Shown here: piece by piece, positions 42,974 to 50,866 of the stretch
How the letters are laid out: each line of letters starts with the position of its first letter
How positions within the stretch are numbered: the first letter of the stretch is position 1
Source of the DNA: Planctomycetota bacterium
GTDB lineage: Bacteria > Planctomycetota > UBA1135 > UBA2386
DNA length: 64,000 nucleotides
Direction of reading: 5' to 3'
Assembly (NCBI GenBank): GCA_947444055.1
Contig: CANEYR010000006.1
Coordinates: forward strand, 1-64,000
Translations under genes and position numbers: made by a program
Notes under the pieces: model-generated
What the model was told of the DNA's origin: nothing
The model's input: the letters and a program-made list of their open reading frames with translations, nothing else
The model's database searches: none

Positions 42974-43058
42974 GAGGTGGGTCTGAAGGCGAGCGGAGCA
43001 GTTCCTTTCCTTGCTGTGCAGACGCGTCTATCCTGCGCCGCCCGCGGATGCCAAGGTC

Positions 43059-44228
43059 ATGAGCGATCTCTACAAAGCCCTCGATTTCTACAACGTCGAC
43101 GAACTCTACTCCGATGAGGAGCGGATGATCCGCGACACCGTGCGGTCGTGGGTCTCGGACCGCTTCATGCCGGTCATCGAGGAACACAACCGCGCCGCCA
43201 CGTTCCCGACCAACCTGATCCCCGAACTCGGGGAGATGGGTGTCTACGGGGCCGGGCTCACCGGCTACGGCTGTGCGGGCCTGTCGCCAATCGCGAGCGG
43301 ACTGATCTGCACCGAACTCGAGCGCGGCGATTCGGGCCTGCGATCGTTCGTGTCGGTGCAGGGTTCGCTGTGCATGTTCCCGATCTGGGCCTACGGCAGT
43401 GAGGAGCAAAAGCAGCGCTACTTGCCGAAGATGGCGGCTGGCCAACTGATCGGGTGCTTCGGCCTGACCGAGGCGGACTTCGGCAGCAACCCCGGCGGCA
43501 TGCTGACGAAAGCGGTGAAGGACGGCGACCACTTCATCCTGAATGGCAGCAAGTACTGGATCACCAACGGCACCGTTGGCGATGTCGGCATCGTGTGGGC
43601 CAAGCTCGACGGTGTGGTGAAGGGCTTCCTGATCGACAAGGGCACGAAGGGCTATCGCAGCAAGCAGATCAAGAACAAGTTCTCGCTGCGCGCGTCGGAC
43701 ACCAGCGAGTTGATCCTCGAAGACGTGCGCATCCACAAGTCGCAGATGCTGCCCGGCGTCGAAGGCTTGAAGGGCCCGCTCAACTGCCTGACGCAGGCCC
43801 GCTACGGCATCGCCTTTGGCGCGATCGGCGCCGCCCAAGCGGCGTTCGACGAAGCCTGCCGCTACAGCAAGATGCGCGTGCAGTTCGACAAGCCGATCGC
43901 GCGCTTCCAGCTCGTCCAGAACAAGCTGGTGTGGATGGCGGCCGAGATCACCAAGGCGCAGCTGATGTGCTGGAAGCTCGGCAAGATGAAGGAGGCTGGC
44001 ACCATGCAGCACTTCCACGTCTCCATGGCCAAGCGCAACAGTTGCTGGATGGCGCTCGAATGCTGTCGCCTGGGCCGCGACATCCTCGGCGCCAACGGCA
44101 TCACCGACGAGTACCAGATGATGCGGCACATGTGCAACCTGGAGTCGGTCATCACCTACGAAGGCACGCACGACATCCACGCCCTGATCATCGGGCGCCA
44201 GCTGACGGGCGAAGACGCGCTCCTGTGA
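43059..44228 (+). CDS. Acyl-CoA dehydrogenase, glutaryl-CoA dehydrogenase-like
   Basis: A 389-residue FAD enzyme of the acyl-CoA dehydrogenase superfamily. It has the N-terminal helical domain (SDEERMIRDTVRSWVSDRF), the FAD-binding GCFGLTEADFGSNPGG, the middle strands ILNGSKYWITNG, LEDVRIHKSQMLPG, and the C-terminal catalytic base region TYEGTHDIHALIIGR. That last motif, with its Glu, matches the glutaryl-CoA dehydrogenase branch, which oxidatively decarboxylates glutaryl-CoA to crotonyl-CoA in lysine degradation. The ATG at 43059 has AAGG 3 nt upstream, and a TATCCT hexamer at 43028-43033 is a plausible -10. No other lysine-catabolism gene is adjacent. Confidence 0.88.
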   Translation: MSDLYKALDFYNVDELYSDEERMIRDTVRSWVSDRFMPVIEEHNRAATFPTNLIPELGEMGVYGAGLTGYGCAGLSPIASGLICTELERGDSGLRSFVSVQGSLCMFPIWAYGSEEQKQRYLPKMAAGQLIGCFGLTEADFGSNPGGMLTKAVKDGDHFILNGSKYWITNGTVGDVGIVWAKLDGVVKGFLIDKGTKGYRSKQIKNKFSLRASDTSELILEDVRIHKSQMLPGVEGLKGPLNCLTQARYGIAFGAIGAAQAAFDEACRYSKMRVQFDKPIARFQLVQNKLVWMAAEITKAQLMCWKLGKMKEAGTMQHFHVSMAKRNSCWMALECCRLGRDILGANGITDEYQMMRHMCNLESVITYEGTHDIHALIIGRQLTGEDALL

Positions 44229-44232
44229 GGCG

Positions 44233-45336
44233 GTGACACGGCCCGTGCGCCTGCTTCACGTGCTCGCCGAGACGGGCTACTCCGGCGGCGAAGTGCAGCT
44301 GCGGCTGCTGATCGAGCACTTCGCGCGCGCTGGCCACGACAACCACGTACTGCTCGCCCCGGGTGCGAAGTTTGCGGCAACCGCGCGCGAACTCGGAGTG
44401 CCCGTGCACGAAGCGCCGCTGCGGCGTTGGTGGCGGCCGGATCTGTGGTGGAAGTTGCGCGCGACGTACCGACGGGTGCAGCCGGACGTTCTGCACTTCG
44501 CGTGTGGTCGCGCGCTGATCCTCGGCGGGCTCGCGGCGATCGGCACCAAGACCAAGCGCTTCACCATCCGTCGCATCGACTACCCAGTGCGGCCAGGGCT
44601 GCTCGGCGGCTTTCGTTACACGCAGCTTTGTGATCACACCATCGCGATCTGCGATGCGATCACGCAGCGGTTGCTTGCGGGCGGCGTGCGGCCCGAGCGC
44701 ATCACACGCGTCTACGACGGTCTCGATCCGGCCCCGTGGACGGGACTGCAAGCGGGCCGCGCCGCCGCGCGCGCGCGCCTTGGCGTGCCGCCAGCCGCCC
44801 AGGTCATCAGTTGTGCTGGGGTGTTGCGGCCGCGCAAGGGCCAGCACGTGTTGATCGATGCGTTCGCCCAAATCGCGAACGACTTCCCCGCGGCGATCCT
44901 GTTCCTGGCGGGCGGCGGCAGTGAGCACGAACGATTGCGCACGCAGGCCAAGCGCTTGGGGCTCAGCGGTCGCGTGTTCTTGCCGGGACCGGTGAAGCCG
45001 GTGTTCGACGTCTACGCGGCGAGCGACCTGTTCGTGATGCCTTCGTTCCACGAAGGTTTGTGCAACGCGTGCCTCGAAGCGAGTTTCGCCGGCTTGCCGC
45101 AGGTGGTCAGTGACGCCGGCGGCAATGGCGAGATCGTCGTCGACGGCAAGACGGGCGCGGTGGTGCCAAAGGGCAACGCCCATGCGCTCGCGGCGGCGAT
45201 GGCCCGCTACCTCGGTAACCCGGCGATGGCCGCCGTTCACGGCGAAGCGGGGCGTGTGCGCAGCCTCGCGATGTTCACCGCTGATCGACTCGGGCCCGAA
45301 GTAGAAGCGGTGGTGCAGCGGTTGCTGCGGCCCTAG
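44233..45336 (+). CDS. Glycosyltransferase family 4 protein
   Basis: A 367-residue GT-B retaining glycosyltransferase. The acceptor half begins RLLHVLAETGYSGGEVQLRLL and has LHFACGRALILGGLAA. The donor half contains CAGVLRPRKGQHVLIDAFAQ, then AAILFLAGGGSEHERL, and the nucleotide-sugar EX7E region FVMPSFHEGLCNACLEASFAGLPQVV in two adjacent parts. It is cytoplasmic or membrane-peripheral and would build LPS or exopolysaccharide. The GTG start at 44233 follows the acyl-CoA dehydrogenase stop by 4 bp, an odd functional pairing. The sugar and acceptor are unknown. Confidence 0.9.
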   Translation: MTRPVRLLHVLAETGYSGGEVQLRLLIEHFARAGHDNHVLLAPGAKFAATARELGVPVHEAPLRRWWRPDLWWKLRATYRRVQPDVLHFACGRALILGGLAAIGTKTKRFTIRRIDYPVRPGLLGGFRYTQLCDHTIAICDAITQRLLAGGVRPERITRVYDGLDPAPWTGLQAGRAAARARLGVPPAAQVISCAGVLRPRKGQHVLIDAFAQIANDFPAAILFLAGGGSEHERLRTQAKRLGLSGRVFLPGPVKPVFDVYAASDLFVMPSFHEGLCNACLEASFAGLPQVVSDAGGNGEIVVDGKTGAVVPKGNAHALAAAMARYLGNPAMAAVHGEAGRVRSLAMFTADRLGPEVEAVVQRLLRP

Positions 45337-45449
45337 CAACGGGCTGGCTCAGATTGCGAACGTCTCGGTGTGCTCCGTCTTCGGGTAACATGTCGTTCAT
45401 GTCGGTAGTGATGCTGTTTGCTCGTGCGGGACGCCTCCAACAAAGCCTG

Positions 45450-48053
45450 ATGTCCAAGGTCGGTAGTGCGATGCGATCCCTATCCGAGTTCCATTTCGCA
45501 TTTGGCGTCATCGCGGCGGCTGTTGTTGGGGTCACCGTGACCGCTCAGTGCACGAACGTGTGGGAGCCCGGCGGCGGCTTCCCCGGGGTCAACGGTACGG
45601 TCGCAGCGTCCACGCTTTGGGATCCTGACGGTGCCGGACCGGCCACTGTGCGCGTAGTGATTGTCGGCAATTTCAGTATTGTCGCCGACACCCTCGCGTC
45701 GTGGGTTGCGGTGTGGGATCCAGCAACGTCGACGTGGTCGAGCTTGAACGCAACCGTCTATGGGTCGCCGCACGTGCCGGCCGAGGTCAACGCGGTGGTG
45801 GGCATGCCCAACGGCGACTTGGTAGTAGGCGGCAAGTTCTCGGGCATGGCAGGGTCAGGTTTTGGCAGCAACTTGGCACGATGGGACGGATCCACATGGT
45901 CCGTCCTAGGTGGTGGCGTGACTCACGTCAACCAGAGCAGTGTCAATGTGTTGGCCTTGGCGGCTCTCCCTAATGGGCATCTCGTTGTCGGTGGCCGATT
46001 CACGTCGGCGGGTGGCGTCCCGGTCAACAATGTGGCGTTGTGGAATGGCGCGACTTGGTCACCGATGGGCAGTGGCTTCTATAGCCTGACCAATTCGTCA
46101 GGGATCCGCGCGCTCACGGTGCTCGCCAACGGCGACGTGGTGGCGGGAGGCAGTACCTACAATCCTGGCGTTGGGTCGGTTGCGGTCCTCTCGCGTTGGA
46201 ACGGGATCGCGTGGCAGCCAATGGGGTCTCTTCCCAATGGCCTGGTCATGGCATTGACGGTGTTTCCAAACGGGAACTTGGTGGCTGGCGGGGACTTTAC
46301 GACCATTGGTGGCGTGGCTGCCAACCGAGTCGCCCGGTGGGATGGGACGTCGTGGACTGCCCTCGGGACGGGCATCAACAGTTCGGTTTTCACCCTGGCC
46401 GTGACGGCGAATGGGGACCTCGTGGCTGGCGGCTTGACCATGGCCGGCGGCAACCCATTCAACGGCGTCGCCAGATGGAATGGCAGCTCGTGGTCCGGCC
46501 TAGGCACGGGCACTGATGGCATCGTGCGCAGCCTAGTGGCGTTGCCCAACGGCGGTCTGTTGGCAATGGGTGGTTTCTATACGGCGGGCGGTGCCCCGGC
46601 CGTCAACGTGGCAAGGTGGAGCGGGACGACGTGGTCGGCGATGTCGACCGGGTTGAGTGATAGGGTCACATCTCTAGTCACGCTGCCGAACGGGGATGTC
46701 GTGGTGTCTGGAGAGTTTTTTGTGGTCGGCGGCATTTTTGTGAACCACATCGCTCGGTGGGATGGGTCGTCGTGGTCGGCTCTTGGCTCAGGCTTGAACA
46801 CGGCGGCCAGTTGCATGTCGGTCGCTGCAAATGGAGATATCTTCGTCGGCGGCAATTTCTCGCTCGCCGGTGGAGTGCCAGCCTATGGCATTGCTCGATG
46901 GGATGGCACCGCTTGGTTCCCCCTCGGCATTGGCATTGGCAACTTTGGGTTTGTCAATGCCATGGTCCTTACAGGTGGCGGTGATGTGATTGTCGCTGGG
47001 CACTTCACAAGTGCCGGCGGCGTCGCTGTGCAAAACGTTGCTAGATGGGACGGGTTGTCTTGGCAGGGGCTTGGTTCCGGGCTTGGCTCTGGAGCATTCG
47101 ACTATGTTTTCGCTTTGGCCACCTTGCCAAACGGCGACTTGGTGGCGAGTGGCACGTTTACGAGTGCTGGTGGTGTAGCTGCTGCCCACATCGCTCGGTG
47201 GAATGGCTCCTCTTGGTCGGCACTTGGTGCTGGCCTGAGCAGCCCTGCCTACGCACTGATGACGACTGCGAGTGGGGACTTGATCGCCGGTGGTGCCTTC
47301 GCCACGGCGGGTGGCATTGCTGTGAACAGTGTTGCTCGTTGGGATGGGGCCGCATGGTCGGCGCTGGGTTCTGGCCTTGGTCCCGATGGGGTTAACGTTC
47401 TTGCGACGTTGGCGAACGGGGACGTTGTGGCGGGCGGCGCCATCACAATTGCGCCCGGCATCGAAGGCCACCGATTTGCTCGCTGGAACGGTTTGTCGTG
47501 GGCCCCGATGGGGGAAATCATGGGCGCCCCGGCTAGCGCCGTAACGACTCGGTCGAATGGAGATCTGCTAGTCGGTGGAGGCTTCTTGTGGGTCGACCAG
47601 TTCGTTTCCGTCTACCTCGCCACGCTCACGACTACGTGTCCAGCCTCAGTCGTTGCCTATGGTGCAGGTTGTGTTGGTGCGGGCGGACTCAATGCTCTGG
47701 CATCCGTGTCGCTGCCCTGGATTGGTGCGAACCTTCGTTCGCGGTCGACCGGGCTGCTGGCCAATTCGCTCGTCGTCGAGGTGTTGGGGCTGGGCGCGCT
47801 TTCCTTGCCGTTGGTAAACCTTGTGCCCCAGGGACTGCCCGGCTGCACGCTGCAGGTGACCCCAGATGTTCTGCTCACTCGCACTGCGTCGGCGAATGGA
47901 ACACTCGATCTTCAGCATGTCTTGCCACTTGACCCCGCATGGGTGGGGCAAGTCCTACGTCAGCAGGTTGTGGCGCTCGAGTTCGCTGCCGTCGGTAGCA
48001 TTTCGGCGATTTCGGCGACCAACGCCTTGGCGTTGACGATCGGTTCGTTCTGA
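45450..48053 (+). CDS. Secreted repeat-propeller protein with shared C-terminal module
   Basis: An 867-residue exported protein. After a signal region (FAFGVIAAAVVGVTVTAQ) come about 13 repeats of ~47 residues of the form LPNGDLVAGGxFTSAGG followed by VARWDGxxWSxLGxG, likely beta-propeller blades. The C-terminal ~130 residues from VVAYGAGCVGAGGLNALASV to SATNALALTIGSF match the module on the other secreted proteins. Codon use looks less G/C-biased than its neighbours (for example runs of T near 46731). The start is uncertain: ATG at 45399 (in frame, 7 nt after TAACAT), 45450 or 45471 are possible. No enzyme motif is present. Confidence 0.75.
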   Translation: MSKVGSAMRSLSEFHFAFGVIAAAVVGVTVTAQCTNVWEPGGGFPGVNGTVAASTLWDPDGAGPATVRVVIVGNFSIVADTLASWVAVWDPATSTWSSLNATVYGSPHVPAEVNAVVGMPNGDLVVGGKFSGMAGSGFGSNLARWDGSTWSVLGGGVTHVNQSSVNVLALAALPNGHLVVGGRFTSAGGVPVNNVALWNGATWSPMGSGFYSLTNSSGIRALTVLANGDVVAGGSTYNPGVGSVAVLSRWNGIAWQPMGSLPNGLVMALTVFPNGNLVAGGDFTTIGGVAANRVARWDGTSWTALGTGINSSVFTLAVTANGDLVAGGLTMAGGNPFNGVARWNGSSWSGLGTGTDGIVRSLVALPNGGLLAMGGFYTAGGAPAVNVARWSGTTWSAMSTGLSDRVTSLVTLPNGDVVVSGEFFVVGGIFVNHIARWDGSSWSALGSGLNTAASCMSVAANGDIFVGGNFSLAGGVPAYGIARWDGTAWFPLGIGIGNFGFVNAMVLTGGGDVIVAGHFTSAGGVAVQNVARWDGLSWQGLGSGLGSGAFDYVFALATLPNGDLVASGTFTSAGGVAAAHIARWNGSSWSALGAGLSSPAYALMTTASGDLIAGGAFATAGGIAVNSVARWDGAAWSALGSGLGPDGVNVLATLANGDVVAGGAITIAPGIEGHRFARWNGLSWAPMGEIMGAPASAVTTRSNGDLLVGGGFLWVDQFVSVYLATLTTTCPASVVAYGAGCVGAGGLNALASVSLPWIGANLRSRSTGLLANSLVVEVLGLGALSLPLVNLVPQGLPGCTLQVTPDVLLTRTASANGTLDLQHVLPLDPAWVGQVLRQQVVALEFAAVGSISAISATNALALTIGSF

Positions 48054-48083
48054 CCGCGCGCCATCGCGGACCGCGGCGGAACG

Positions 48084-48951
48084 ATGGTCAATGGGAACCA
48101 CATGCTGCAACGCTTCGAGTCGTTGAACTATCCGTACGACGGTCCGGTGCCCGAGGCCAGTGGCGCGCTCGAACGCGACGGCCACTGCATCGTGCGCGGC
48201 GTGTTCTCGGCGAGCGAAGTCCAGGCCCTGCGCGAGCAGGTTCTGGAGGTCTACCAGCGCGTGCCGGCTGAGATGCGCAACTCGGCGCCTAACGCCTGCC
48301 ATCGGCGAGATGTACCGCTACCAGATGTTCAACCACAGTGCGCTGTGCCAGGTCGCGATTGGCCGCGCCGAGATCCTCGATGTGTTGGCGCCGCTGCTCG
48401 GGGCCGATTGCCACGTGATCGCATGCACTAGTTGGCGGAACCCGCCGGGCGAAGCGCTGACGCCGAACGGATTGCAGTGGCACATCGATGGCGGCCCGCA
48501 GGTGCCGCGCCCCGAAGCAACGCCCTGGCCTGCCCATATCGCCTATCCCGTGTTCATCGTGGGCACGCATCTCTATCTGCAGGATGTGGCGCTCGAGGAT
48601 GGGCCGACGGCGTGCATTCCAGGCAGCCATCGCTCGGGGCGAGTGCCGCCGCTCGACAAGGTGTGGGATCTCGACCTCGCCTACGAAGGCCGCCATGCCG
48701 CGCACCACATCGCCAAGGCTGGCGACGTCGACTTTCGGGTTTCCGATGTCTGGCACCGCCGCTGGCCGCCGACGCCGCAGTCGGCGGGACGCTTTTTCTT
48801 GCAGACCAACTACGCCCGTCGCGATATCGCCCAGCGCGTGCTGCCGACGGACCAGTTGAACCACACGACCGCCGCGGCGCGCCAGCGCGCGGGCAGCGAT
48901 CGCGAACGCCGTCTGCTGGGGCTGCACCCGCAGGGCTACTTCGACGCGTGA
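48084..48951 (+). pseudogene. Phytanoyl-CoA dioxygenase family gene with a frameshift
   Basis: A PhyH-type Fe(II)/2-oxoglutarate oxygenase split over two frames. The first part, from ATG 48084 or the ATG at 48102, reads NYPYDGPVPEASGALERDGH and VFSASEVQALREQVLEVYQR. At about 48285-48300 the frame shifts by +1, and the second part reads EMYRYQMFNHSALCQVAIG, HVIACTSWRNPPGE, QWHIDGGPQVPRP (iron-binding His and Asp), DGPTACIPGSH, and ends GLHPQGYFDA at the TGA 48949-48951. Joined, it would be ~289 residues, a normal length. One extra base (or two missing) explains it; a sequencing error or a true recent mutation cannot be separated here. Confidence 0.78.
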
Positions 48952-48958
48952 AGGTCGT

Positions 48959-49522
48959 TCACGCCGCCGCGGGCCACAGCCAGGCGAACGTCGCGCCGGT
49001 GGCCAGCGCGTAGAGCACACCGTCGAACACGAACTTCCAGGTCGTCGACCACGCCACGCCCTTCCAGATCGAGTCGCACACGCTGGTGAAGCAGTAGCCG
49101 AGCACGGCGACGGTCGCGGCGATGCGGAACACCTGCGAACCCGCGGCGCCGGGCGCGCACGCGAGGCCGGTCAGGTAGGCGCAGAACACGCTGATGACGA
49201 CGCTGAACGTGAACCACTGCCCCAGCGAAGCACCCATGGCGTAGCCGCCTGACCGCACGATCAAGGTGCCGACCGGCCCCTGCTTCCACTTCGCCTGCAT
49301 CGCGGGCGAGTTCATCTCCTTCATCGAGCCCGGATGCGGAAACATGAACTGCCCCGGCCGCACACCCGTCTTGCGCATGGCGTCGAGCGTGGCGGCTTCG
49401 TCGGGCAGCTTCTGGTAGTCGTTCTTGTGGATCGGCAGCGCCATGTGCACGACGGAGCTGACGAGGAACACGAACACCGCCGACAACAGGATCGGCAACC
49501 AAAGGGCAGCAAGGGTCGTCAT
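48959..49522 (-). CDS. Membrane protein of unknown function
   Basis: A 187-residue protein with an N-terminal hydrophobic segment (ALWLPILLSAVFVFLVSSVV), then a conserved-looking soluble loop MALPIHKNDYQKLPDEAATL and GQFMFPHPGSMKE, and three later membrane segments (FTFSVVISVFCAYLTGLAC, VFRIAATVAVLGYCFTSVCD, VLYALATGATFAWLWP). The KNDY-x-LPDE type loop occurs in an uncharacterised family seen in diverse bacteria. ATG 49522 is preferred over a longer frame up to 49843, whose extra part overlaps the divergent GT9 gene. It ends 7 bp from the end of the frameshifted PhyH gene and converges with it. Confidence 0.7.
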   Translation of the reverse strand: MTTLAALWLPILLSAVFVFLVSSVVHMALPIHKNDYQKLPDEAATLDAMRKTGVRPGQFMFPHPGSMKEMNSPAMQAKWKQGPVGTLIVRSGGYAMGASLGQWFTFSVVISVFCAYLTGLACAPGAAGSQVFRIAATVAVLGYCFTSVCDSIWKGVAWSTTWKFVFDGVLYALATGATFAWLWPAAA

Positions 49523-49651
49523 GGTCGGGATGGAACCGCCCTTTGTGCCACGGAGCAAGAACGGGGCCGGAACCGGCCGCCAGCGCTCTCGGGTCAGGTT
49601 TGCCAAGCTCGTGTCGACGCCGCCCCCCGTCGCAGCCGATAACACCGCCCT

Positions 49652-50803
49652 GTGACCGACTTCGATCTCAAGCCCGACTGTCGCCATGTTCGTTGGGACC
49701 GCCCCTGCGCGCCGCACAAGCACCGCGGCAAGGTGTGTAGTTCGTGCGATGAGTACGCGCCGATCCGCCATCGGGTGTTGATGGTCAAGCTCGCGGCCAC
49801 CGGCGATGTGTTGCGCACGACAGCGTTCCTGCGGGCGATCCACGCGACGTGGCCGGCCGCGAAGGTCACCTGGCTGACGCGCAGATCAGCGGCTGGTCTG
49901 TTCGATGGCAACCCGCTGGTCGACGAAGTGCTCGTCACCGACGACGCCGTCACCGCGGCGCGCTTGGCCACCGAAGTGTTCGACGTCGTGTTGTGCCCGG
50001 ATGCTGATCCGGACGCGGCGGTGCTGGCCGCGATGGCGAAGGGCAAAGAACGGCGCGGCTATGTTCGCGACGCCGCGGGGCGCATCGTGCCGCTGTCGCC
50101 GGGAGCCACGCGTTGGCTCGCGATGGGCTTGTCCGATAGCGCCAAGAAGGCGAACACCGAGACCTACCAGAAGCTCGTGGCCGAAGTGTTGGGACTCGAT
50201 CCGTCACTCGTGTCCGAGCCGATCCTTGAGCCAAGCTTGCGCGATGCTTCGGATGCGCGCGCGCTGGTGCAGGGGCTTCCTCGCAAGGGACCGCTGATCG
50301 GCCTCAACACCGGGGCTGGTGGTCGTTGGGCCTACAAGGTGTGGACGCGCGCGCACCAAGTGACGTTCTTGCAGCTCGCGACCGATGCGGGCTTGTCGGT
50401 GTTGTTGCTCGGTGGGCCAGAGGAAGTGGCGACCCATCGGGAGCTGCTGGCGGGCGCCGAAGGGCTGCCGGTGTTCGATGGCGGCAACCACAATTCGTTC
50501 TCGCGGTTTGCGGCGTTGATCGACCAATGCCGGGTCGTGGTGACCAGCGACTCGCTGGCGGTGCACGTCGCACAGGCGCGCAAGGTGCCGGCCGTGGTGC
50601 TGTTCGGGCCGACCTCGGCGGCGGAGATCGAGCTGTATGGCCGCGGCACCAAGATCGTGCCCAAGGATCTTGAGTGCCTGTGCTGTTACTTGCCGCGCTG
50701 CGAACGAGTGCCGCATTGCCAGGCGTTGATTGAGCCCAAGGTGGTGCTGGCCGCCGTGCAGCATTGGCTGGCGGTGGCTCAGCAGGGAATGCACGCTCGG
50801 TAG
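49652..50803 (+). CDS. Glycosyltransferase family 9 protein with N-terminal Cys cluster
   Basis: A 383-residue GT9 (heptosyltransferase-like) enzyme. The nucleotide fold starts HRVLMVKLAATGDVLRTTAF; the donor-binding half has LIGLNTGAGGRWAYKVW, LSVLLLGGPEEVATH and VVVTSDSLAVHVAQARKVP. Ahead of this is a Cys-containing extension (C10, C19, C28, C31) that suggests a bound metal, and a further pair CCYLPRC lies near the C-terminus. The start is GTG 49652, with an in-frame extension lacking. It probably adds a sugar to LPS or another envelope glycan. It precedes the kinase-FGE gene by about 60 bp; the connection, if any, is unclear. Confidence 0.88.
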   Translation: MTDFDLKPDCRHVRWDRPCAPHKHRGKVCSSCDEYAPIRHRVLMVKLAATGDVLRTTAFLRAIHATWPAAKVTWLTRRSAAGLFDGNPLVDEVLVTDDAVTAARLATEVFDVVLCPDADPDAAVLAAMAKGKERRGYVRDAAGRIVPLSPGATRWLAMGLSDSAKKANTETYQKLVAEVLGLDPSLVSEPILEPSLRDASDARALVQGLPRKGPLIGLNTGAGGRWAYKVWTRAHQVTFLQLATDAGLSVLLLGGPEEVATHRELLAGAEGLPVFDGGNHNSFSRFAALIDQCRVVVTSDSLAVHVAQARKVPAVVLFGPTSAAEIELYGRGTKIVPKDLECLCCYLPRCERVPHCQALIEPKVVLAAVQHWLAVAQQGMHAR

Positions 50804-50866
50804 CATCGCGGTGCGTCGCTACCATCGGCGCTTCGTCGCGCCCACGTTCGTGGGCCAAGAAGCCCC

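Noticed and set aside
48959..49843. 294-residue form of the membrane protein
   Set aside because: The added N-terminal part would overlap the divergent GT9 gene by nearly 200 bp; the ATG at 49522 starts with a membrane segment.
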